DNA from: Cardinalis cardinalis
Taxonomy: Eukaryota; Chordata; Aves; Passeriformes; Cardinalidae
Direction: 5' to 3'
Length of the DNA stretch: 64,000 nucleotides
NCBI GenBank assembly: GCA_014549065.1
Contig: JACDOX010000324.1
Location: forward strand, 174,844-238,843
Part shown: positions 22,237 through 34,800 of the stretch, in pieces
Position numbering within the stretch: the first letter of the stretch is position 1
Layout: each line of letters begins with the position of its first letter
Position numbers and translations under genes: made by a program
The notes under the pieces: generated by a model
Database searches by the model: none
What the model was told of the DNA's origin: nothing
The model's input: only the letters and a program-made list of their open reading frames with translations

Positions 22237-25200
22237 AGTACAATTAGTGCAGCGAGTGTCCACCCTTTTGGGGGGAAAGCAAATTAGTAGTGGCTATTCT
22301 GATCTTCATTCAATCTTTTGTGTCTTGTTTCTCTCAGCTGTGAAAAGAAAAACAGCCATAATCACGTTTCCAGCCAACACTCTGCTGACCCACGATACAG
22401 GAAAAATGCAGAGGATTAGGAACGCTTTCCCTGGTTGCTCAGGCAACAGCAAGACATGCGAATATGAAAAGGTACTACCATCCTTTGTACAGAATCTCCC
22501 TGGAGTTCTCAGACATGTTTATAATTTTCGATGTTTTTCTTCTTTCCCATTGTCACATGCTTAAAACATGAACATTATTTGTTTAGTCTGCTACCTAGAC
22601 TGTGAAAGTGTTAAATATAAAAACAGATAATCTTTTTCCTACAGGATAAAATAAGTAGTTTCCTAAGAGGCTGTGGAAATTTTCAAAATTGTGCACTGAA
22701 AGATTTCTAGGTGGTATCCAAAACACAGCTACTATTATCTCTCTTTAAAAAACCTCTAATTTTGTGGCATCTCTTAAGAAAATAAAGTAATTATTCCTTC
22801 GTCTGCTTTTTCTTTCCCACTTACATGTTCAAGTACCTAACAAATAGGCCCCATAAAGTTGCAACTTCACAGACCTAATTAACTGTCAAACTTATAAAGA
22901 TTGTTTCTGAAGGCTTTATTTTCCAAATTAAAAAAAGATGCTTGTAAGTCAGAAATGAACCTAAGAATAGCAAGTAAATAGTATTCCAAGTTAGACATCT
23001 GTANGTTATCTGAGACAGGCACAAAAATTCCATCCATATATCTGTGTAAATTTATNTAATAGAAACTTAATACAAACAGCAAACATATTTTTGGCTGGCC
23101 TGATTTATGGAATTTTGGACCACTTAATGGNTGAGGGATTTTTATCTCTTGGTTTTGTGTTTTTAAGCATGTAAAGTCATACTTGTAATGAAAGGAATGT
23201 CCATGAATGTGTCAGTGTGAGTCATCGACCAGGCGCTGCCTGCACCTCTGCATGAGGTAATTTCTGCTTTGACTCACAGTGTCTGTCAGGGTCACACACC
23301 CCCTCTCGGTTCTGGTGCACATTTTGAAGGATCCCAGCCTTGGCCTGAGTCACTGGTTCTGTCAAGCACGTGTGTTTCAAACTGCTTTCAGGAAATGTCA
23401 ATAGGATTTCCCCCCACCTCTCCCTTCTCCTGGCTCGTTGCTGTTCATTGAAACACGTCCTCAGATGCCACAGCAGCACTGGGATGGTTGCTCTGTACAG
23501 ATACTCTTTCCACTACCAACCTGCTACATTTTCTACTGTCTATTTTGAGTTCTTGGATGACACATACCACAAAAAACCAAATATACATACACCTCCAGGG
23601 TTCCTGGGCTTGCAGAGCACCTGCTCCCCACATTTGCTGGGGTATTGGGTAATCCTTTTGCACAGTGTTCTGTCACTGTATGGGGTTGGTGGGTGAATGA
23701 ATGAAACCAGAGCATGGAGCCCACACAGCAGCTGTTGGGATTGCTCTTGCAATTTCAGAGCATTCAGGGTAAGTGTAAACCTACNGAGAAACCCAGTCCC
23801 TGAAACTGGGTGTATGCTCAGCAGAAAGACTGATCCTGAAGAGCCTTTGTGCAATCCCTAAAACAAGTGAGGCTGATGTTTGCAGAATCTGTGTACCCTA
23901 CTTGGCTACGCTCACAATTGTTCTTCTCACACCTATTTGTATCACATGTCCCCAGTGCCTCTTCATGCTTGTCCTCTGCTCAGACAGACAATTCCCAAAG
24001 GGCATTTNAAATTATTCTTTACAACTATCCCAGTCCCTTTTCAACTACAGTCAGACTGTTCAGTACATTCCTTTATCGTGAAGGTGTTTTTTCCCTCAGC
24101 CATCATTACTGAGACAGAAGACTTCAGGTCTACCTATCCCCTTTTGAAGGAGGGCAAGATGATAAAGAAATACCCTGCATTCCCATTTAGTGGTTCATAA
24201 ATNCTGTCTGAATCTAGCCTTAACAGATGACTTTAACTTTAGAAATNATTTTCTGCATAAGAAAACATTGAATTTCCAGGGAACTGAGGACACATCACAA
24301 CAGTTCTGTGCTCACTGTCCCTACCTAAGAGAGCAGTGGAGCAAAGGCCTTGTACATGACCCAGACAGATATGAGCCAAGAGAAACCTCACCTTATCATC
24401 ATGGACCATGTGTGCAGCTGCAGCAGGCAAACATCAACACCATCCTATCAAAAAGCTGCAGTCACTGCAGGGTTATCCCCAGTGCTGCATGCCATGAGCT
24501 GCAGCAGGGAGGCAGCCAAGCAACATGACATCACTGTCCCGTGAGAGAAGAGAGATCAGAAAATTCTGGAAATGTTGCAGTTTTTCCTTACTTGTGGTCT
24601 GCACAGCAAAACTGAACATTACTTAANAAGAAAACTAGAGAGTACTGAAAACAAACAACCTGGCTAAACCAAAGCAAAATAAGTCAGCAGCTATAGAAGA
24701 GGGGGGGNAGGTGAGAATTACTGTATGTATTACCGAGGTCAAATACTTTTCTCTAGTCCTGGAGACTCTGCTCTGATCCAGAGAAGGCACCTGGTTCTTG
24801 GCACATATCTCTTGGGATGGACTTTGGAATGATTGGCTGAGCTTGCCTGATCACCCTGGGGAAGAAGGTGTTGCAGTCCAAAGGTGTTATCACAACGAGC
24901 AGCTGTGCCTGCACTATCAAGTGACTGTATTGATAAGCTGTGGATCTGCAGATACTCCAGTTTCAGCACAGCCTGGAAAACGTCCTGCAGATCCATATTC
25001 AAAGTCATTTGTGCAGCTGCTTGGGACTCCCAGTCTGTCATTGTGGGAAATGGCCTCGAATTCCCAGGCTNTGTTTGCTGCCTGCAGTGAGGAGGAGACA
25101 GCACTGATCAAATCCCAGGGAATTGAATAAACAGGGGGAAAACAAAAAAGAAAGAGAGGCAGTGGCTCTTTGGAGGGGAAGCAGTTGAGCAGAATTGTGT

Positions 25201-25775
25201 GTATAGGATGAGAGGATGAGTTTGTAGCTGCTCTGAACACAGGCTGATCCCTTGGTGCCCTGGAGCTGACACTGTCCCAGCAGCCTTGCTCTGCTGGGTG
25301 CTCTGTAACTGCTCAGGGAAGCAGGACAGAACCAGAGTGAGATTGGNTAAGGTCTTGTTATGCTGAAATTCAGTATTTCTGATCCTTTTNCTTAGGGCTC
25401 ACTTCCCGATTTTACCTTTTTCTTTGCCTCATCCATAATTAATGTACTGAACTCTGTGCTTGAAAAGACTAATGAGAAAGAATGAAACCCCTTCTCTCTC
25501 AAGTGGACAAATACAGGGGNAAAAAAAAGGAAACAACAGGTCAAATTCTCTCACTTAAAGTTTCAACAAGAATATATTTGTCTTTTATGTCGAAAACTGT
25601 CTGGGGTGCTTCCCCTTTAGAAGAACAAAGTCCAATGCCCACAGCACGGTGTCACCCTTGTGTTGGCACATAGAGAGAGGTCCCACAGGCCAAAAGTTGG
25701 CCACCAGCAGCACAGTGTGGAATGAATCTGATGTCATCAAGGAGAACTGAGTCCCAGCCACAGCTGCACCCGTCG

Positions 25776-25855
25776 CTATAATGACATCCCACTTCTCTTC
25801 TTTGAATCCTTCCGTGCAATGGGGCTGAAGGTCAAGATCTCCTTGTAAATGTGCT
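25776..25855 (-). CDS. MAPK13: MAPK13 exon 12 (C terminus and stop)
   Basis: 80 bases: K completed, then [20 protein letters not shown] and SGMSL, TAG at 25776-25778. Acceptor TTTTCAAG. This tail is diagnostic of p38-delta. It is overlapped by a longer frame in another phase that is not real. Confidence 0.93.
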
Positions 25856-28800
25856 CTTGAAAAGCAGAACAAAATAACCATTAATGTGTGATTTTAGAGG
25901 ACACAAATAAAAGTTGGAGTGTTGGGTGTGCAGAAAAAGGCATTCAGTGGCAGCTGAAAGAGACAAAGGANAGAGACAGAAAAGTCTGCCTGAAGAGCTG
26001 GAGGGATCTTTGCTGAATGGATGAAAGCAAGAGATCTGTGCCCTACCATTGAGGCATCAGCAGGCAATCACAGCTTTACTCAGCATCTGTACAGGGAAGA
26101 AAGAGGGGTAGGAGAGTCCCATGCTAGACAGGCACCTCAAAGAAAATCAACTTCTTACTTTTCCACTCCTCTATGGAAAGCTTCTCGTGTTCCAGGGAAT
26201 CATCATAGGAGTGTTGTGCCTCTGTCTCCTCCTCGATATCTCGGAACTGGTCAAAGTAGGGGTGAGCCAAGGCCTCTGTTGCTGTAAGGCGCTTTTCCAC
26301 ATCCAGCTGCAACATCTTGTCAAGCAGGTCCACAGCTGTGGAGGAAGGGAACAGGGCTAGGCAAGGTGCAGGGGAGCACAGGCAGCCTGTGCATGAACCC
26401 TGCCAGTGTGGCACTGCTACTTCCAGTGTTTCACCTCCAGACCTGAACAGTGAAGAGAACCCTCAACCTGGCCAAGGCTGCAAGGGGCTCCCATCAGTGG
26501 AGATGCAAAGTCTGCCCAACAACAGCCTCAGGGAGCTCTTACTAACAGAAGTTAAATTGTGCAGAAAGAACAAATTAGACCTGAATAAGCCTTGCTGCAC
26601 AGATTGAGNTGCAGAAACATGAGGAGTAAGCCAGTAACCTCAAGATATTTCTCAGCTTTAATAATTTGCTTTCATTCAGAACCCTGCATCTCAAAGGAGT
26701 CTTAACATGAGTAATCTGTATAGAAACCTNTACATCCCTGGTAAAGAGGAGGGCAGGAAACTCAGATGCTGACTAGTCTGTCAGCCTCATTCCCACCCGG
26801 TTTTAAGATTTTAAGACTTTCTTCCATTCAGTTTCTAGAAGAGTTTTGCTTGCTCTCACCTCTAACCTACCTGGGAAGAGAGCTCTTTCTAAGAGATTAA
26901 TTTTTACCCTGAAAATTTCACATCAGCTCTCTGTTAAATATTGCTAGATCCAGGTTCTACACTGTACTTAAAAATATTTTTTTAAAAGTAGTAAATGGCC
27001 AAGAACAGCAGAACATCACCACTGTAATGCCAATAAAAGATAATTCTGCTTTTAACTGATGCATATTTTCCCTGAGGAAGGGCACAAACTNCAAGGCAAA
27101 AAAGTAGCAAGAGATTATGAGAAGGAGAAATAAAGTTGGGGCTGTGGCAGTCAGCTTGCCTCCTTTCCAGCTGCGAAGACTCGTGAGAAATGCTGGAGAT
27201 TACTTACCCTGAGGATTTGCTTTAGGGAAAAGCACAGACAAATCCTTCTTGGGGATTTTAGGAAGGGACTTGATATAACTCTTCGCCTGAAGGAGCAAGG
27301 AAAGCACAGTTACTGCACGTGGACAGGTGTGAAATGCAGCTCTCAGTCTCAGCAAATGAAGAGAAGAGCAAAGCATCCCAGATGTCCCATTTCAGCAAAC
27401 AGTTCACAAGGAACTATTTTTATGGGTCAAAACAGAGAAATCCTTCTGTTTTAAGAGCCCAGCAGGAGAACAGAGAAGATTGGTGGTTTGCTGGGGCATC
27501 AATCCCTGCCAAACACAGCCATTCCCAGCGCAGCNCCAGGTCCATCACATGTGCCACCAGCACAGAGAAATGCCTTCCTTGCCTGGGGAAAAGGACATTT
27601 CCCTGCTGCTGCAGAGGCAGCACCTCTCCCAGGCCAAACACAAGTCAACCTCTTCCCCTGANGCCTCTGCCAGCAGGACCCAAAGGCACAGGAGCTTCCT
27701 TACCGCTTTGTCCTCCAGCTTCTCCAAGAAGTCCTCTCCTGGATGCCCTGTCACTTTCAGGATCTGGGTCAGTTGGTCCAGGTCTGGCAAGCTGTGTTAA
27801 AGATCACCCTTTGAGGAGCAAACCCCCACCCCAGCTCAGCCTGNGAGGGTGCAATGAGCTCATGATACAAACCCAGCAGACTCACACAAGCAGAGATTCA
27901 TCAGACTGGCAAAAAGAGCTCCAAGCCTTTCTTCCTGGAATGGCATTTCCATCAACAGATCATTTTTTCTGGCACAACCATGCCAGGACACACATCCATG
28001 GGCTTGGAAGGATGTGCAAAGCTTTGGGAATGGAGCTATGGCCACACAAGGTTGAACAGCTGATAAAGAACCATGCCACCACAGAGGTGCATTTCTGAGG
28101 TCCCCTTCTGTTTTCTTCCCCCAAGAAGATTGTGATTACCTCCTGATAAACCAGGCTGACACCTGTTTTTCTCAGTAGCCTCATTCATAAAAACCCTTAC
28201 ACACACACACTAAGAATTATTACTCTGCTGAGGCAAAAGGTTAGGCTTGAAAGGATACAGTCTTTTCCTTTAAAGAGTGTTTTCCCAGTCAGCATTTCTG
28301 CCATGATACAGCCAATAGACCAGATATCCACTGTTCAGAGAGAAAAAGGAGGGAGGGGGGAAAAAGGAAGAAAAGAAAATTTAAAAAAAATTAGAAAGGC
28401 AGCAGTGGTTGCTGGGGCTGTCACTTTTGCTGTTGCTTGCAGCAAACACTGATTTAAATTTCACTCCCACCCTCCTCTGTTCTTCCTATGCTGCTAAAAT
28501 CTCAGCTTTCATAATTTCCTGCAAGCAGCAGCTCTGGGAGTTGTGCAACACCTCTGGGACCTGCTCTGCTCCAGGGAACACTGACGAAAAGGAGGAAAAA
28601 CAACTGGACAATTCAGTGAGATTTGAGCCAGCAGGATCCCCCAGCTCATCACCAGGGAGTCACATGCTGGGCAGGGCTGCTCACCTGTCTGGTTGTAATG
28701 CATCCAGTTCAGGATGACCTCTGGGGCTCTGTACCACCGTGTCACCACGTAGCCAGTCATCTCAGCATCAGCCTGTCTGGCCAAGCCAAAATCCAGGATC

Positions 28801-31800
28801 TGCAGTGCCAAAGGAAGAATAAGGAGGAGGGAGGGCAGGAGNGAAAAGAGAAATCCTATGGGCAAGTGAGACTCTACTTCTAAGAGAAAATGGAGTAGCT
28901 CCAATCGGATAATAACAAAGCTCCAACTACACCACAGACACCCATGGGATGGTTCAAAGAATTAATATTAATTAATTCCACTGTAAATTGCAAGCCAGCT
29001 GCAAAGCCTGTTGTCATGGGAGGACCCTGCTGAAAGGATCAGTGCTTTGTGCTCCCTGGAAGGTCACTGCCTTTGTTGAAGCTTAAATTTTGAGTCAATG
29101 TGCTTTACTGGAGTTGGTCTGTGACCTGGTGGTGAAGGCGTGCTCCCAGGTCAGCACAACTCACCCTTTCCTACAAGGACACCTTGCAGGTGACACAGCA
29201 CGGCCTCTCCCTCAATGCTGAAGATGAACAACCTTGACCCAACCTTTATGGGCAGCAGAGCCACTCCCTGAAATATACATTACAGAAAATGCATGCTAGA
29301 GCAGCACATGAGCCAGCAGCAAGCAAACCCTTCAGAGCAACCCTGAAAATGACTTTGTCTGGAATGACAACCACAAGGCCCATGAGAACCAAAGGGCAAC
29401 TGCAGCTGAAAGCAGTTACCCTTCAGGGATCATTCACTGCTGCAAGTATTGCTCAGCAGTGCTGAATTTCTCCAGGAAGTCATTACACACTGCCATCCAC
29501 GAGGATTACAGTGACAGAAGGCTCATTTGAGGTCTTGTGTCCTGATTCAGCAAGTGACATCAGCAGGGGAGCATTTCCCACTGCTGCATCTGCCAAGGAG
29601 CACAGCGCCTGGCATGGAGGCTCGGGAGGAAAGGGGAAACATGACAGCGCCAATTTCCTGCTGGCAGAGCAGTTCCTCCACGAGCTGATGTGCTGCAGAG
29701 TGCTGCTTTGCCACCTACCTTCAGCTGGCAGTCTTCATTCACAGCCAGGTTACTTGGCTTCAGGTCCTACAACAGACAGAAGAAGAAAAATGGGATGTTT
29801 CAAGCTGCAATACATCAACACAACTTTCAGNTGAACCTCTGCTTGCCTTTGATGGAGTCCCATAACACCCCAGGTTCAATATCAATTCNGCACATGACTG
29901 AATAAACACCATGCCTGCTAGATTAGATTACTATTTTATTCTTTTCTGAAACAGTTTTAATTCAAAAAGCATCATAAAATGCCTCTCAGCTCATCAGAAA
30001 ATACAGCATTTTCTCAAAATGCTGCAGGAATTAGTAAATCCAAACATATATGGGGTGTAGGATGGAAAAGAGAGCAGACAGGATGGAAAATTAGAGCAGA
30101 CAATGCTATTAGTTAGGAATTTATTAACTTTATGACTATGCTGTGCTTCTCAGACAAAAATCAGAATAAGAGCACACATGAACTTACCCTGTGGACGATG
30201 CCAGCTGAATGAATATACTGCAAAAAAAGAGGAGCCACAATGTGATCACCAGCAGGCAAAATTTTCTGTTCTCCAGCAGAGAAACAAGAGCTACAAACAA
30301 GAACTTGCTGAGAACAAACCTCTGCAGCCTTCTACAGGTCCCTGGTCCCTAGGGCAGCAGTTTGAAAAGAAATTTCTGCCCCAGATTACTGACAGTATTT
30401 ACAGTGCTATTGCCAGTCTAAAGAAGATGCACAGAGCAGAAGAGGAGGGATGAAGCAATAGCTCCCCAGAGCAAGTACAACAGCTTCAAACTATCAAAGT
30501 CATCAAGGTTACAGCAGATGACANGAGAACATGGTTGTTCTGGGTGTTCAAAAAATAATCTCAGCCCAAAACCATAAAACTGCAAAACTGACTTCAGGGG
30601 TTTTAGCATACCAGTCAAACCTTCTGTGTGCTCTTCCCCCCTTTATTTAAACTCAAGGTAGCAGTGATCTGGGGAGAGGTGTGATTGAGGTGATCCCATT
30701 GGTGCCTGTAAGCCACTGCTGTGACTCCAGGTGAAGGATGTGAGAGGACAGCTGGAAAAAACTGTCTCTACATCCCAGAGTTTGAAGTGACTGCTTTCAG
30801 CTCCCTCAAAGCCAGTTACAGAANCATATTCCTTCCTTCTGCTCCTGAATAGGAAATCATTCCCTCTGTCCTCTCCCCTGAGAGCCTCTGTGACAGGTTC
30901 AGAGGAGCTCCTGCTGCTGCCAGGCTCTCCCTCTCTGTGCAGAGTTCTGCTGAGGGTTTGGGCAAGGCAAAGACAAAAGCAAGTGCTGCCCTGGAGAAAC
31001 CATCCCAAGGCCTGTGGCTGCTGATTACTTTGATAGCTGATGTAAGCAAACACTCCTTTTATTGATGTGTGCTGGNCCAGGAATGGTTCAACAGCCATTC
31101 CTGTCCTGAGGGGATGCCATAAACTCCCCACATCCTCCTGTACAGTACTGGAGGGGATTGAGTTAGGGTCAACCCAGAGGGGACACACAGAGGAGACACA
31201 GGGAGTCACTAAACTCCTCCAGACCCACCTACCTTCAGCCCTTTCAGCATTTGGTAGACCAGGTACTGGATCTTTTCATCACTGAATTCATGTCCCATGA
31301 TCTTTTGTAAATCTGTCCGCATGTATGGCATCACCAGGTAGCTAAAAGGCAGTAAGACAAGGCCCTGAGTCTGGAAGAAAAATGCAGGGGACCAGGCTAG
31401 CCTTGTTCTCACTTGGTTTGGGTTTTTTGATTGTGTAAGGAAGATGAGTTGTTGTGACTGTTCCTGGCTAACTAGCACATCCTGCAGAGGAGTTGGAATT
31501 TCAACCTGTTCTGAAAATTGCTCTTTCTTCTCCTCAGAAATCAGATATCTGATGTCAAGTAAGAACAAGGATCTTCAGGATCCTGAGTTAGTTTAAACCT
31601 CATATGAAGTTCAATTTTGGACAGCCTTTCACCACCCAGGAGCTGAAACATCTCACACAGCAAAGCAGCTGCATTGGCTCCCAAATTTGTCATTGTAATG
31701 TTCTCCAGCTCTGCCTCAGAAGACAACATCCAGCTTCCTTCAGTACCTGCCTGCTGAGGCTGCTAATTGATTGATGNTCTTCCTGCAGGAACTGCTCTGA

Positions 31801-34800
31801 GAACCTTCACAGGCTCTTCCTGCAGGCTGCTAACCTCAGCCATCAGCCAAACCCCAAAGCCAGGCACACACTGCTCATCTGCAGTGATGGGGAAGCAAAA
31901 AGGACTTGTCCAACATGACCATGAACACGGGGGGAAAATGCCAAAAAAAATCAATTGAGAAGGGCCAGGATCAAGAGGAAAAGAAGGACAGTTGTTTCAA
32001 ATTCTAAGTTAAATTACCCTGAGGTCTGATGGACAATACTATTCCCATTCTGAGTGCAGCCCCTTAGCTCAGCAGTCACACAGTCTGTGTGATGCACATG
32101 GAATGTAACACATCCTCATTGCACAGCTTGGTCTGTGCTGCTGTGGTGTCCCAGCTGGGAGCAGGGGTGGGATCTGTTTACGTGTTCTGGGTGTGTCAGC
32201 CATGGGAGCTGAGGCGTGCTCTTGGTTCTCTGTGTCATTTGGGGATGCCTGGATTCTAGTCTGGTCCCTTTGCACCCCAGTCCTCTCTGTTATGCTGCTG
32301 CTCAGACAAAGCTGTCTTGGAAAATAATTAAGTGTACAAAGAGCAAACAACTCCAGACTTACAAGTCCTGGAACCCCTGGTAGGAGGCAGTGGAGGTGAA
32401 GACATCAAGCAGCCCAATGACCTGAGGAAGGAGAGAAGCCCACACTTAAATCTGGAAAGCATTTNCTGTGCACATAGCACTCATCAGCTCTCCACTGGCA
32501 CATGGGTGAACACAGAAAATTNCATCTGAGGAACCCAGGGCCTCCTCACTGATGCTGCATAAATGTTTTCCCTCTTACTAATACCTGGGCTCACCCATTA
32601 CACACCTGCTCCATCCTGGGCACAGCAAACAGGTCACAGGTAAACCCTGAGACAGCCTGCACATACCAAATGTCAATTAAAACACAGGTGATGCCACCAA
32701 AAGGACTTGCTCCCAGGTGGCAAGGAAACACCTCTTGTGTCAGCAGGAAGAGGAGAAATGAGCACTCACATTGTCATGCTGCATGTGCTTCAGCAGCATC
32801 AGCTCTCTGTAGGCTCTCTTGGCAAAGATCTCTGACTGGAACGGGCGGCACAGCTTCTTGATGGCCACTTTCTCCCCCGTCTTCTTGTCTATGGCTGAAC
32901 TGCAGCAGGCAAAGAAAAAACCATTCTGGTGTCAGTAGAACGTTTGAACAGATTCTGCAACCCCACAGGTCATCTCCTAGAGAAGAGTTGGCTCCTGTGC
33001 TCNCAGAAGGACAGCAAAGAAAGGTCCTTTGAGGAGCTCAGTGGAGCTCTGCACACAGAGCCCAGTGTGGCTTTGGGCAGCCTGTGCTCTTTGGGGGACN
33101 AGGTGGGACACCAAGAAAAGCACAAGTGGCTCATCTTTATTCCCTTCAACCTGCAGAAATGAGCTGGAGGTAACAGAGCTGAGAGAAAAGGGAAACACAG
33201 ATGGTTAAAGGTCAGAATTAGTTCTAACTCTGCCTTCTCCTTCCTTAATGCATGGAGGTAAGGGAATAAAGANATGGCAATTTCTGCTTTGCCATCTGCT
33301 TGGAGGTTGTTGTATTTTAGGGCAGGCCAGCTGCCTTCACTGTATTCTGCAGCAAAGACAGTGGATGTCACATGCTGAAAATGCTGCTGCAATTAATCCT
33401 GCTGTGTTCAGAATCCTTGATTACATATTTGCTTCTGTGTAAGAGCAGGTCTGGCTGAAAATGAGACTCTCCTCTGGAGNTGATGAGAACCTGGTACAGC
33501 AGCCATTGCTGCAGGCATTGTTACGCTGTGTTGTTCCTGCTGGTCACATTGGCTGTTTGCAGCTGGACACAGCAACCCTGTGAAGCTCCTCTCCCTCTGC
33601 AGGCTCCTTGCTCAGATTGCCAAGGAGGGAAGGGAGGTCCTCAGACAGACAGCTGGAATTCAGGGTTCTCAGTGGTGTTTTCCAGGGGTGTCTCAGCCCC
33701 TCCTTGACCCCTCCCAAGAGGCAAACATGAAAAAAAAAGGTTTTTCCTGCTAAATCCCACTGTGGATTCCCAGAGCAATTCCCACTGCTTTGGAAATCCC
33801 TATCCCATCTCCCACAGGAACGGAAGAGCTGTAAATCATCATGTTCAACCCCATGGCTTCCAGCTGCACCCTCCAGCCTTGCAGTGACAAATATCGAGTC
33901 AGGAGAAGCAAAGCAAGTGCAGGAACAGCTACACAAGGCAGCTGAAGTGCAGAAGATGCTGTAGGGTGTCCTAGGAGGACTCTCAGTGAGGTTTTGTCTC
34001 TGNTCCAGGACTTCAGCAGATGTCAGCAGAGGGGACAGCACTGCGTAAAATTTTTGGAGGAGCCAGGAATGTAAGAGGAAGGGACTCAGACCAGGGAGTC
34101 AAACTGCAGAATCCAAGGCAGATTTCCCAATCTGAGGGNGTCCTCCTGGCTGCTGACCTACAGAGCATCTATCCCCAGCACAGGAGAGCTGCAGGTGGAG
34201 CTTCAGCCTGCACAGCACAGACAGCGCTGGTTACAGCCTTGCCTTAACCCCAGCCCAGAGCTGATCCCATCGATGCAGCCGGGAGAGCCCCGGTGCTCTC
34301 CNCAGCACGATTCAGTGAACAGATGCACTCTGGGCTGACCTGGGGCAGGCAGAGCTGTGTCCCTGCCTTGGCTGGCAAGACCAGCATTGGAGGGGTCAGA
34401 AGATTCCTCTTTCGCAGTCANACTCGGCTGGAAGCCAAATCCCTACAGATTTTGGCAAATTAAAAAGGGCAGAATCAAGCCTTTGCTGTTTCTCCTGAGT
34501 TACTTTCTCAGCTGCTCAAGAAGGTGTAAAAGCTGCTGCTGCAGAACGCTGCAATAGGAAATTTTCCCAGCAATTCCCAGCAGAGGACAGCAAATCCTAA
34601 CTCCACATTTTCTGCCTCAGCTTTGTACAGCAATCAGCATCGAGCCCTCCCTGCTGAGCTCTGTCCATTCAAAACCACCACGCACCCCCGGGCTGCTTCA
34701 GCCTCCCTTCTTGAGAGCTCCAGAGTTTTACAGGGACCAGTAAAGATTTCTTTTGATGTTTTTTTCAGCTGGGCAAGGAAACTTGAAAGGATTTCTCTCT

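Larger units (their letters stand above)
19641..25775. other. Intergenic region between BRPF3 promoter and MAPK13 3' end
   Basis: AT-rich, without a conserved reading frame. It contains two CR1 fragments (about 20.6-21.0 kb and 22.2 kb). The MAPK13 3'UTR must occupy its right end. Minus-strand AATAAA hexamers exist (for example TTTATT at 22915-22920), but none is close enough to the stop codon to be chosen with confidence. Confidence 0.6.

Noticed and set aside
25585..25881. 98-codon minus-strand frame over the MAPK13 last exon
   Set aside because: Wrong phase. The spliced frame gives the p38-delta tail ending SGMSL and TAG.
27319..28098. 259-codon plus-strand frame within MAPK13
   Set aside because: It runs antisense across MAPK13 exon 9 and the U12 intron; no conserved motif.
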